DNA of 43,368 bases, taken from Candidatus Berkelbacteria bacterium (GTDB lineage Bacteria > Patescibacteriota > UBA1384 > XYA2-FULL-43-10 > CAINNR01). Within the stretch, counting starts at the first letter, position 1; every line of letters starts with the position of its first letter. The stretch covers positions 1-43,368 of the forward strand of contig JAPLVH010000004.1 in assembly GCA_026397205.1 (NCBI GenBank), written 5' to 3'. Position numbers and translations under genes: made by a program. This document shows, one piece after another, positions 8,127-15,986 of this stretch. The notes below the pieces were generated by a model that saw only the letters and a list, made by a program, of their open reading frames with translations, made no database searches and was not told where the DNA came from.

Positions 8127-8498
8127 TCATTCGACCTTTTGCCACGGACCGTCCATTGTGACAATCTTCCCACGGATTGGTGCATCTGTCGTGACAAACC
8201 ATCGGTGATCAGATGAATCGTGCACCACCCACGGGCCGACACCCGCATATGGGACGCCGTTTGGGTATACAGTCAGGCCGAGAGCTGGTAAGTAATCATC
8301 GGCTTGTTTCCCAATCAGCTCTTGTCCCCAAAGTTTCTGGTCGAGAGCGGCGATGCGGGTGGTGTCAGAGGCGATGGCAATCTTGGTCTGGGCTCTATCC
8401 TTTTTCACTGCAGGATTGGCCCAGAAAATGAGAAACGCGGCGAAACCGACAAACACAAACGATGACACAACAATATATGTTCTGATGCTTCGCGGCAT
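8127..8498 (-). CDS. Membrane-anchored hypothetical protein, 123 aa
   Basis: One N-terminal membrane anchor (residues about 8-28, TYIVVSSFVFVGFAAFLIFW) is followed by a short helical stretch with heptad-like Ala/Ile spacing (residues 33-58) and a small Trp/Pro-rich outer domain (GVGPWVVHDSSDHRWFVTTDAP). No family is recognised. GGAGG lies about ten bases before the ATG. It has a strong promoter of its own and its own terminator. The base composition is richer in GC than that of recJ beside it. Confidence 0.65.
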   Translation of the reverse strand: MPRSIRTYIVVSSFVFVGFAAFLIFWANPAVKKDRAQTKIAIASDTTRIAALDQKLWGQELIGKQADDYLPALGLTVYPNGVPYAGVGPWVVHDSSDHRWFVTTDAPIRGKIVTMDGPWQKVE

Positions 8499-8540
8499 GA
8501 TTCATCAACCTCCATCTCAAGCTTTCAGTTTGACTTTTAC

Positions 8541-8569
8541 ATTATATCATACATTTTTTATAATGTCAA
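8541..8569 (-). promoter_or_regulatory. Consensus promoter of the 123-aa gene, overlapping the recJ start
   Basis: On the minus strand a perfect TTGACA (8564-8569) and a perfect TATAAT (8541-8546) are 17 bases apart. The -35 box overlaps the start codon region of divergent recJ (ATG at 8563 and 8569). Confidence 0.85.
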
Positions 8570-10254
8570 TGCATAAAAAAACTTGGGAAGTCAAGCCAAA
8601 AAAGTATGATGATGTCATACTTCAGCTTTTATATAATCGCGGAATTATTGGTGAAGTTGTTGACGAAGAAAAAATTCAAAAGTTTTTGAATCCGAATTTT
8701 GAAACCGATTTTCATAATCCGAAACTTTTGCCGGATTTTGGAAAGGCGATCGATCGTTTGAAAATCGCAGTCGAAAAAAAGGAGAAAGTCGGAATTTTTG
8801 CCGATTACGATGCAGACGGAATTCCTGGTGCCGCACTTTTATATAAAACATTTTTTGCCTTGGGAATCAAACCGGAAATTTTTATTCCGACGCGGAGCGA
8901 CGGCTACGGATTTAACGAGTCAGGAATTGACTATTTGATTGATCGCGGTTGTAAAATAATCATCAGTGTTGACCTAGGAATTCGCGATTTTTCCGGTGCC
9001 AATTACATTAAATCAAAAAAAATTGACTTAATAATTACCGATCACCACCTACCGGATGAAAAATTACCGAAAGCGTTGGCGGTCGTAAATCCAAAAATCA
9101 AATCGTCGAAATATCCATTTTCTGACTTGGCCGGCGGTGGTGTCGCTTACAAAATTGTTCAAGGACTAGCGGAAATATACCCGAAAATTCTGACTGAGAA
9201 ATTTCTCAAATGGAATTTGGATTTGCCGGCAATTTCAACAATGACCGATGTCGTTCCACTGAAAGGTGAAAACCGTTTGATTGCCAAATTTGGGCTAAAA
9301 GTTTTGGCCAAAAGCCGAAATGCCGGTATTGCCGAAATTTGCCGCCGAGCGGGAATTGATTTGTCAAAATTAAATTCTTACTCCGTTGGCTTTCAAATCG
9401 GCCCGCGAATAAATGCGCCCGGACGAATTGATCAGGCGACCGGTTCGTTTGAGATTCTGATTTCTGGCGATGAAAAAGAAGTTGCGAAACTCGCTACGGA
9501 GCTCGAGGAAAAAAATTTAACACGACAAAACTCGATGGAGAAAATTTTTCAAGAAGCGTCAAGAAAAATTGACAAAGAAAATCTGATCAAAAATAAAATC
9601 ATAATTTTGGCAAATCCAAAATGGCCAAAAGGTGTCATTGGTCCGGTTGCCAGCCGATTAGTCGAAAAATATCTGCGACCGGTAATTTTGTTTAAAGAGG
9701 AAAGTGAGAGCTTTTCCGGTTCGGTCAGAAGTATAAACGGCTTTAATATTGTCGAAGTGCTGGAATCAATTAAAAAATATCTCTTGAGTTTTGGCGGACA
9801 TGCCGGAGCCGCCGGTATTCGAGTGACTAAAAAAAATTATCATACTTTTTATGATAAAATCATACTTTTTGCCAAGCGAGTTATTTCCGATGAAATGTTG
9901 CAACCAAAATTAAAAATCGATTTGGAACTATCATCAAATAAAATTTCTGTCAATCAATTTAAGGAAATCGAAAAACTTGAGCCGTTTGGAATGGGAAATC
10001 CGCGACCGGTTTTTTTAACCCCCGACTTAATTTTACGATCACACCGATTTGTCGGCAAGGAAAACAAACATTTACAACTTCGGTTTTTTGATGGGAAAAA
10101 GGAAATAAAAGGAATAGTTTTTAGTCATGAAAAAGACAGCGTCGAATTAAATGCCGGCGAAAAATATGATATAGTTTACACAACCTCACTTAATTTTTGG
10201 AACGGCAAGTGGTGGCCAGATGTTCAAATCATGGATTTGAAAATTTCTAATTAA
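8563..10254 (+). CDS. recJ: Single-strand-specific exonuclease RecJ
   Basis: DHH-family 5'-3' single-strand DNA exonuclease in recombination and mismatch/base-excision repair. Motif I is ADYDADG near residue 80, the DHH motif is ITDHHLPDE near residue 160, and the DHHA1 region has FGGHAGAAG near residue 410. A C-terminal OB-like part follows (PFGMGNPRPVFLT). The open frame extends upstream to 8353, but that part encodes nothing RecJ-like. The ATG at 8563 (MSMHKK) or 8569 (MHKK) is the likely start, giving 563 or 561 aa. There is no SD, and the start sits in the divergent promoter, so the mRNA may be nearly leaderless. Confidence 0.9.
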   Translation: MSMHKKTWEVKPKKYDDVILQLLYNRGIIGEVVDEEKIQKFLNPNFETDFHNPKLLPDFGKAIDRLKIAVEKKEKVGIFADYDADGIPGAALLYKTFFALGIKPEIFIPTRSDGYGFNESGIDYLIDRGCKIIISVDLGIRDFSGANYIKSKKIDLIITDHHLPDEKLPKALAVVNPKIKSSKYPFSDLAGGGVAYKIVQGLAEIYPKILTEKFLKWNLDLPAISTMTDVVPLKGENRLIAKFGLKVLAKSRNAGIAEICRRAGIDLSKLNSYSVGFQIGPRINAPGRIDQATGSFEILISGDEKEVAKLATELEEKNLTRQNSMEKIFQEASRKIDKENLIKNKIIILANPKWPKGVIGPVASRLVEKYLRPVILFKEESESFSGSVRSINGFNIVEVLESIKKYLLSFGGHAGAAGIRVTKKNYHTFYDKIILFAKRVISDEMLQPKLKIDLELSSNKISVNQFKEIEKLEPFGMGNPRPVFLTPDLILRSHRFVGKENKHLQLRFFDGKKEIKGIVFSHEKDSVELNAGEKYDIVYTTSLNFWNGKWWPDVQIMDLKISN

Positions 10255-10375
10255 CCTAATTGCTCTAATTATTCTAAACAAATCCCAATGACTCAAATCC
10301 CAATTTTAAGACATTGGTGCCTGGAGCTTTTTTAGGTCAATTAGAATAATTAGAACAATTAGAATAATTTATCGC
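10255..10375. repeat. AT-rich inverted-repeat element between recJ and radA
   Basis: Inverted arms of about 22 bases (CCTAATTGCTCTAATTATTC at 10255 and its near complement at 10342-10366) enclose a core with CCAATG/CATTGG. The architecture matches the hairpin elements but the core differs. TTGACA follows at 10376, before radA. Confidence 0.65.
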
Positions 10376-10400
10376 TTGACAACAAGATAGTAGTAATATT

Positions 10401-11687
10401 ATGAAAAAACCTAATGGAAAATCAGTGTTTGTTTGTTCGAATTGTGGCAATGAATCTCCGACTTGGGCCGGAAAATGTTCGGCTTGTGGAGAATGGAATT
10501 CGCTGAAAGAATTTTCGCCGGCAGTAGAAAAATCAAGTGCTGGAGCGAAAATCTTATTGTCAAAACTTTCTGATTTTACAAACAAAAAATCTTTTCGGAC
10601 ACAATCAAAATATTCGGAAATTGATCGGGTTTTTGGCGGCGGAATTGTAGAGGGCGCGGTGATGCTGGTCGGCGGTGAGCCAGGAATCGGAAAGTCAACT
10701 TTGGTTTTGCAGCTAATAGAAAAAATGGCGCCGGCGATTTATCTTTCCGGCGAAGAATCGCCGGCGCAAATCAAATTGCGCGCTGACCGGCTGAAATTAA
10801 AAACGGAAAATATTTTTATTACCGACGGCGCTGATATTTCCGGCTTGGAAAATATTTTAGATGAAATTAAGCCGAAAATTTTGGTTGTTGATTCGATTCA
10901 AACGGTCTACGACTCGCGAATTTCCGGTTCGGCCGGAAGCCAGATGCAAGTCAAGGAATCCGGTTTGGTTTTGCAACAGTTGGCGAAAAAATATAATGTC
11001 GCCGTCATCATCATTGGCCATGTGACAAAGGAGGGTTTGGTTGCTGGACCGCGAACACTGGAGCATCTGGTTGATGTTGTGGTTTATTTGGAAGGCGAAC
11101 GGAATCGCGACGCCCGGATTTTGCGAACGGTGAAAAATCGTTTCGGGACGACTGATGAAATCGCCGTTCTTGTGATGTCGGAAACCGGACTTAAGGAAAT
11201 TACCAATCCCGGAGCGATATTTTTGTCGGAAACCGAAAATGCTCCCGGCAGTGCTATCTGCGTTTTGCTCGAAGGAACGCGACCGCTGTTGGTCGAAATT
11301 CAGGCGCTAACGACTCCGACATCATTCGGCTATCCGCGTCGAACTTCCTCCGGATTTGATTTAAATCGTTTAAACATTTTAGTCGGTGTTTTGATTAAAC
11401 GAGCCGGATTAAATCTCGGGGGTCAGGATATTTATTTGAATGTCGTCGGTGGAATTTCCGCCAACGAACCGGCGGCCGACCTGGCGGTTTGTTTGGCGAT
11501 TGCGTCATCAATGAAAAACAAAACTTTGCCGAAAATGTCGGCGTTTTTTGCTGAGGTTGGTTTAACCGGAGAGCTTCGAAATGTTGCCGGTGCAGATAAA
11601 CGAAAAAAAGAAGCCAAAAATCTCGGTTATACACCGTTAACAAATTTCAAAAACGTCCGCGAAGCAATTGACAAAACTTTGGTCTAG
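10401..11687 (+). CDS. radA: DNA repair protein RadA (Sms)
   Basis: RecA-like ATPase that promotes branch migration in recombination. An N-terminal zinc finger has Cys at 12, 15, 26 and 29 (CSNC...CSAC). The Walker A motif is GGEPGIGKST near residue 90, and the RadA signature KNRFGTTDE follows. The C-terminal domain is Lon-protease-like (GGISANEPAADLAVCLAIASS, FFAEVGLTGELR). At 428 aa it has normal size. The ATG at 10401 is the only start that keeps the zinc finger complete. It follows recJ on the same strand, a plausible repair pair. Confidence 0.95.
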   Translation: MKKPNGKSVFVCSNCGNESPTWAGKCSACGEWNSLKEFSPAVEKSSAGAKILLSKLSDFTNKKSFRTQSKYSEIDRVFGGGIVEGAVMLVGGEPGIGKSTLVLQLIEKMAPAIYLSGEESPAQIKLRADRLKLKTENIFITDGADISGLENILDEIKPKILVVDSIQTVYDSRISGSAGSQMQVKESGLVLQQLAKKYNVAVIIIGHVTKEGLVAGPRTLEHLVDVVVYLEGERNRDARILRTVKNRFGTTDEIAVLVMSETGLKEITNPGAIFLSETENAPGSAICVLLEGTRPLLVEIQALTTPTSFGYPRRTSSGFDLNRLNILVGVLIKRAGLNLGGQDIYLNVVGGISANEPAADLAVCLAIASSMKNKTLPKMSAFFAEVGLTGELRNVAGADKRKKEAKNLGYTPLTNFKNVREAIDKTLV

Positions 11688-11732
11688 TATTACACTTTTT
11701 ACACTACACGGAATAATATTTAAAATAAAAAA

Positions 11733-11770
11733 GTTACAAGATTTTAAATACGTATTTAAAATCTTGTAAC
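11733..11770. repeat. TACGTA-centred perfect palindrome, module 1 left
   Basis: A 38 bp perfect palindrome. The left half is GTTACAAGATTTTAAATAC and the right half its exact complement, with the centre TACGTA at 11749-11754. It lies 21 bases before the start of the Cas2-like/PaaX-like gene. It could be an operator, a 5' UTR hairpin or an element end. Confidence 0.95.
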
Positions 11771-11791
11771 AAATTTTAGCACCAACAAAGT

Positions 11792-12364
11792 ATGAAAAAA
11801 AGTACAAAAAGAAAAATTGTAAGAAAATTTGGTGAAATTACAATTGATCTTTTGGAATTAATTGCAAACATTCCGGTTGGGATTATTGGTGGTTTTGTTG
11901 ATCACCACGGTGTTTACAGTTATGTCCAAAGGGACGACAACATTCTCGATAATTTTTTCATTCGGCTTCGTTCCCTACAGGAACGAGGTTATATTGAAAT
12001 AAAAAGTGATGGTAAAAACAAAAGTGTTCGATTGACAAATAAGGGCAAAATAAAGGTTTTAGAAGGTAAAAAATCAAAAATCAGAGATGGAAAATGGCGA
12101 ATTTTATCATTTGACGTACCGCGCGAAAAAAATAAACTTCGCGATCAATTTCGTCGGTCGATCAAAAGAATCGGTTTTAAACAAGTGCAACAAAGTTTAT
12201 GGGTTTCGCCATTTATTAATGCTGATGAGATTGACTTAATAATAGACGAATTAAAAATTCGTGAATATGTTGCTTATTTTATTATTGACAAAACTGACAT
12301 CGAGGAGCATTTGGAAATCATGTTTGAAAAGGAATTTCGAACTCCTAAACCCGAGAGATGGTGA
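11792..12364 (+). CDS. HTH plus Cas2-like (PaaX-like) protein, copy 1
   Basis: 190 aa. The N-terminal 95 residues are basic and look like a winged helix (GEITIDLLELIANIPVGI, then LRSLQERGYIEIKSDGK and SVRLTNKGKIKVLEG). From residue 99 the protein has the ferredoxin-like Cas2/PaaX-central fold: WRILSFDVP, with the conserved Asp, KLRDQFRRSIKRIGFKQVQQS, WVSPF and YVAYFII. Such proteins are often annotated Cas2 in CPR genomes, but there is no cas1 or CRISPR array here, so a transcription factor or a nuclease-like mobile-element protein is more likely. Copy 2 (19123) is almost identical in the C-terminal domain but only about two-thirds identical in the N-terminal part. A palindrome lies on each side. 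Confidence 0.8.
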   Translation: MKKSTKRKIVRKFGEITIDLLELIANIPVGIIGGFVDHHGVYSYVQRDDNILDNFFIRLRSLQERGYIEIKSDGKNKSVRLTNKGKIKVLEGKKSKIRDGKWRILSFDVPREKNKLRDQFRRSIKRIGFKQVQQSLWVSPFINADEIDLIIDELKIREYVAYFIIDKTDIEEHLEIMFEKEFRTPKPERW

Positions 12365-12374
12365 TCTGATTGAT

Positions 12375-12430
12375 AAAAAATTTACTTAGGGATTTTCAAT
12401 ACGTATTGAAAATCCCTAAGTAAATTTTTT
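12375..12430. repeat. TACGTA-centred perfect palindrome, module 1 right
   Basis: A 56 bp perfect palindrome centred on TACGTA at 12400-12405. The inner arm reads GGGATTTTCAA before the centre and its complement after it, ending in A6/T6 tails. It starts ten bases after the stop of the Cas2-like gene and faces the convergent acetyltransferase/PBP genes, so it could also serve as a two-way terminator. Confidence 0.95.
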
Positions 12431-12459
12431 TGGAACGAAGCGCCGGCTGGTTAGCTCAT

Positions 12460-12926
12460 TCATTTCTTCAAATTGTCCAAAATTTCTTTTGCGTTGCCTT
12501 CAACATGAACCCATCCAGTAGGATTTAATCTAATTCTTTTGTACCAACTTAGAGGGTATTCCACACGACCGTCGGCGATTCCCTGAATGTCGACGATTTG
12601 ATATTTTTCAATCGCTATTTCGAGTATTTTAATAAATAATTTTTTTCGATGTTTTGTCTTTGGTGACGGTTGTCAACAAAAAGATCGGTTTCGTAAAGAT
12701 TGTTTCCCATCCAGCAAGGTTCGATTGAACCAACAAAACCGCCGACGATATTTTTGTCATCTTCAGCCAAAATGAAAATGTTTGGCTGTTTCTTAAATCG
12801 ATCTTCTAAATATTTTTTGGCGGAAGTAGCATCCCAATTTTCATCTGGGTTTGCGGCATTAAAAGAACTGGCGTAAATTTCGCCTAGCTTTGATAGATCA
12901 CCTTTATTTACGTTTCTAATTATCAT
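12460..12926 (-). pseudogene. GNAT-family acetyltransferase with a frameshift
   Basis: The first frame gives MIIRNVNKGDLSKLGEIYASSF and continues through ILAEDDKNIVGGFVGSIE and YETDLFVDNRHQRQNI, as in GNAT N-acetyltransferases, then stops at 12615. Continuing in the next frame from the seven-base A run (plus-strand T run at 12640-12646) gives KKLFIKILEIAIEKYQI and on to GRVEYPLSWYKRIRL and DNLKK with a stop at 12460. One added A (or two lost) would restore a protein of about 155 aa. The start ATGA overlaps the stop of the PBP gene. It is a recent pseudogene, a homopolymer sequencing error, or a slippage site. The substrate is unknown. Confidence 0.8.
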
Positions 12927-15733
12927 GTGCCGGTTTTGAATGAATAATCGGAGGAGGAAGTAAGCGAGCCGTTGTTGTCGACGGAAACGACGCGGAAGTG
13001 ATAAGTTGTGTTCGGTAAAAGCGAGGAAATTGCAATCGAGTGATTTGTCGCCAGGCCGTTATTTTTGTCCGACGAGCCGACGTAATCATTATAATTTCCG
13101 TGCGTTATTGTGTCGTAGAAAACTTGGCCAGTCGCGCCGGTGGAAGTTGTCCAAGAAATTGTCGCTGTCGTCGCGCCGATCCCTGAAGTGCCAACAGCGG
13201 AAATTGACAAATTATTTTGTAGGGCAAAGAAAGAAATCTCTGCGCTTGCCGTTTGCCCGTAATTGTCGGTTGCTTTGGCGCCCAGAACATGCCGGCCGGT
13301 CGAAAGCGCGTCAAAATTGTAATTCAAACTAAACGGCGAACTACTGGAAGAGCCGATGCCGGTGCCATCAATCGAATATTCAACTTTGGAAATATTGCCG
13401 GGATTATTCAGCGTTACGGAAATTGTTTGTGTGCCGGAAACGGTGTTATTTTCCCCAGGATAATTGAAAGCGATTGTTGTTGCTGGAGCAATATTATTGA
13501 TGTCACAGCTTCCAGTTGGAGTCGGATTATAAAGCCCAGCGCCGATTGCCCAGTCGCGAACCGGTCCTTCCCAAAGTGGGTTGGTCGGCATTTCTGAATG
13601 AATAATTGAAAAAACTTTGGTTTCGGTCACCGAGTTCGGTGCGTTGTCCGGTGCCGGTAATCCGTTGGCGCGACAAACCCTAACAGGAACATTAACATCG
13701 TCGTGGTCGGTCGGCACTTGCCAGCTGGCAAAAATATCGGTTGTTGTTTCCTTTGAGTACTGCGTCGGAAGTTTATTTGACCACTTCTCAACGGTTACCG
13801 TTTGAATCCCAGCCGGTGCGACAAACTGCTCAACTGGTTTGCCGGCTGTTTCTGCCGCCATAAATTGATGAAAGATTGGCGCGGCAACAACAACGCCGTC
13901 AGCACCGGAGGACATCGGGTGATTGTCATCATTTCCGACCCAAACGCCGACAGCCAAAGACGGAGTGTAACCGAGCGTCCAGGCGTCGCGGAAGTCGGTT
14001 GTCGTTCCGGTCTTTGCTCCAACCGGTCGGTCGGCAAAATAAAGCGGTGTTCTTGTACCGAAAACCATCGCCCGGGAGTTATTATCTGACATGATATTTT
14101 GCAACTCATAGGCAATTTGCGGATCAACTGCCTGCTTGCCTTTGTCGTCGTCCGGTTTGTATTCGAAAATAGTTTTATTGCTCCTGTCAACGACTTTGAG
14201 CATCGTTTCAATGTCGTGATGATTTCCATTGTTGGCGAAAGTCGCAAAGCCGTTGGTGTGTTCTAAAAGCGAAACTTCGCCGACGCCAAGTCCAAGCGAT
14301 AACCCGTATCTAGACCTTTGGGTTAAACTAGAGATTCCCATGTCAGAGGCAGTGGTTAGGACATTATCAATTCCTGAAAGCGCCGTGGTTTTAACCGCCG
14401 GAATATTCAAGGAGTTATCCAATGCCAGCCGTGCCGTCACCGGACCATGAGATTTGCCATCGTAATTATGGGGAGTATAGCCGCCACCGAAATCGGTTGT
14501 GAAGTCATATAGAATTTTGCTTGGCGAAAAATCTTTCTGTTTATAGGCGGTGGCGTAAACATAGGGCTTAAAAGATGATCCCGGTTGGCGCAAAGCAGTC
14601 GCGACATTAAAATTACCCTGATTTTTAGTATCGAAGAAATCTCGGGAACCGACCATCGCCAGGACCTCACCGGCTTTCGGATCAATTGAAACCAGAGCGC
14701 CGTTTGAGCCACCGTATTTTTGAACTTTTGCCATACCATCATCAACCGCTTTTTCCGCCACCTTTTGGGCGTTGTAATCCAATGTTGTGTAAATAGACAA
14801 ACCCTCTTTTTCCACCGCTTCGGTGCCGAATTTTGCGTCGGCAAGTTCCAAAACATAAAGTGAAAAATGTGGCGCCAGGATTGACATTTTTCGTGGTTGA
14901 ACTGTTGTGCCGACAGTTGTCGCATCCTCCTTTTTCGCCGCATCGGCCTGATCCTTGGTGATATATTTCATGCCGACCATCTGGTCGAGGACATAATTTC
15001 GGCGGATAATCAGCCGGTCTGTGTGAAGACCATAAGGTGAATAGTAAGTCGGGGCTTGGGGAATCGCCGCCAATGTTGCCGCTTGGGCCAGATCCAGATC
15101 CTTGGCTGATTTATTGTAGTACATTTGTGCCGCCGCTTCGACACCGGCCGCCTGGCCGCCATAGGGAATTTCATTCAAATACATGGTTAAAATTTGATCT
15201 TTTGAATACATAAACTCGAGTTCGATTGACAGGATCACCTCCTTAATTTTTCGGCTGATCGTTCGGTTAGAATAGAGCAGGGCGTTTTTGACATACTGCT
15301 GAGTGATTGTCGAGCCGCCCTGAGTGCCGGAGCCGATGTGAAAAATATCGTGAAAAGCCGCCCGGGCGATTCCCTTAAAATTGATGCCGTAATTTTGGTA
15401 GAACGATTGATCTTCGGTTGCGACTGTCGCGTCCTTGATATTTTGCGGGATTTGATTTGATTCAACCAAAGTTCGTTTCAAGTCGCCGGTTTCGTAGAGC
15501 AGAGTTCCGTTTCGATCAAATATTTTTGTTGATTGTGATGGTTGAGTGGCGGCGATTTTTGCCGGTGTCGGCAGATCCTTGGCATACCAAGCAAAAAGCA
15601 GTGCGGTAACAAAAACGAAGCCGAGAGCAATGTAGGCCAAAACTCGGATGATTTTCTTTTTATTCCACTTTTTCAAATTCTTTCGGCGCAATGTCTGTTT
15701 CAGATTGACCGGATTTAGGAAGCCAAGTTTCAT
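12923..15733 (-). CDS. Bifunctional class A penicillin-binding protein with C-terminal Ig-like and FN3 domains
   Basis: Polymerises and crosslinks peptidoglycan outside the membrane. Residues 29-50 are the membrane anchor. The GT51 transglycosylase follows, with catalytic Glu107 in ATEDQSFY and GSGTQGGSTITQQYVKN at 136-150. The transpeptidase has SSFK (386-389), SLN (441-443) and KTGTT (574-578). After about residue 755 come an Ig-like part (YPGENNTVSGTQTISVTL) and a fibronectin type III domain (TTATISWTT... TTYHFRVVSVDNNG), probably for wall or surface contact. At 936 aa it is long because of these domains. AAGGAT precedes the ATG. The GNAT frame overlaps its stop by four bases. Confidence 0.93.
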   Translation of the reverse strand: MKLGFLNPVNLKQTLRRKNLKKWNKKKIIRVLAYIALGFVFVTALLFAWYAKDLPTPAKIAATQPSQSTKIFDRNGTLLYETGDLKRTLVESNQIPQNIKDATVATEDQSFYQNYGINFKGIARAAFHDIFHIGSGTQGGSTITQQYVKNALLYSNRTISRKIKEVILSIELEFMYSKDQILTMYLNEIPYGGQAAGVEAAAQMYYNKSAKDLDLAQAATLAAIPQAPTYYSPYGLHTDRLIIRRNYVLDQMVGMKYITKDQADAAKKEDATTVGTTVQPRKMSILAPHFSLYVLELADAKFGTEAVEKEGLSIYTTLDYNAQKVAEKAVDDGMAKVQKYGGSNGALVSIDPKAGEVLAMVGSRDFFDTKNQGNFNVATALRQPGSSFKPYVYATAYKQKDFSPSKILYDFTTDFGGGYTPHNYDGKSHGPVTARLALDNSLNIPAVKTTALSGIDNVLTTASDMGISSLTQRSRYGLSLGLGVGEVSLLEHTNGFATFANNGNHHDIETMLKVVDRSNKTIFEYKPDDDKGKQAVDPQIAYELQNIMSDNNSRAMVFGTRTPLYFADRPVGAKTGTTTDFRDAWTLGYTPSLAVGVWVGNDDNHPMSSGADGVVVAAPIFHQFMAAETAGKPVEQFVAPAGIQTVTVEKWSNKLPTQYSKETTTDIFASWQVPTDHDDVNVPVRVCRANGLPAPDNAPNSVTETKVFSIIHSEMPTNPLWEGPVRDWAIGAGLYNPTPTGSCDINNIAPATTIAFNYPGENNTVSGTQTISVTLNNPGNISKVEYSIDGTGIGSSSSSPFSLNYNFDALSTGRHVLGAKATDNYGQTASAEISFFALQNNLSISAVGTSGIGATTATISWTTSTGATGQVFYDTITHGNYNDYVGSSDKNNGLATNHSIAISSLLPNTTYHFRVVSVDNNGSLTSSSDYSFKTGT

Positions 15734-15734
15734 A

Positions 15735-15855
15735 ACATATCCTTACCAATTTACGAATAAATCTAAAATCGAAATTACTAATAAGAAATGCATTTTTAGA
15801 TTCGTTTTATTCGTAATTTCGTTCTTGGTGTTATCGGTAAATTAGTAAGGTCTTA
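15735..15855. repeat. AT-rich inverted-repeat element between PBP and tyrS
   Basis: CCTTACCAATTTACGAATAA near 15737 is mirrored by a near complement ending at 15853, with an inner pair around ACGAAATTAC. The same end sequence (CCTTACCAATTTA, then ACGAAATTACCAATAAATC) recurs in reverse orientation at about 20575-20650. Confidence 0.6.
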
Positions 15856-15986
15856 TTTACATTGTAGAACTTTTGAAATATGATGTAAATATAAATAAGT
15901 CAAAAATCAAAATTCAAAAGTCAAAAGTGAAAACAGGGGACGAGAAAAAGTTTTATTCAAATTTAAAATATTATCAAGAGGTGAAG

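Larger units (their letters stand above)
11733..12430. mobile_element. Module 1: palindrome, Cas2-like/PaaX-like gene, palindrome (698 bp)
   Basis: One gene is enclosed by two long perfect palindromes that share only the centre and a few flanking bases. The second module at 19070-19760 has the same order and nearly the same length (691 bp). Calling it mobile is inference: no target-site duplication was recognised at the outer borders, and no other gene lies in the unit. Confidence 0.5.

Noticed and set aside
8353-8562. N-terminal 70-residue extension of recJ
   Set aside because: The stretch has no RecJ similarity, overlaps the opposite membrane-protein gene and lies upstream of a well-placed ATG.
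12375-12430. The palindrome as a plain bidirectional terminator only
   Set aside because: It can act so between convergent genes, with A6/T6 tails. But the left-hand palindromes lie upstream of gene starts and the one at 19725 is between genes on the same strand, so this cannot explain the set.
15873-15986. N-terminal extension of tyrS
   Set aside because: It is made of AAATCAAAATTC-type repeat, and the ATG at 15987 has an almost perfect SD.
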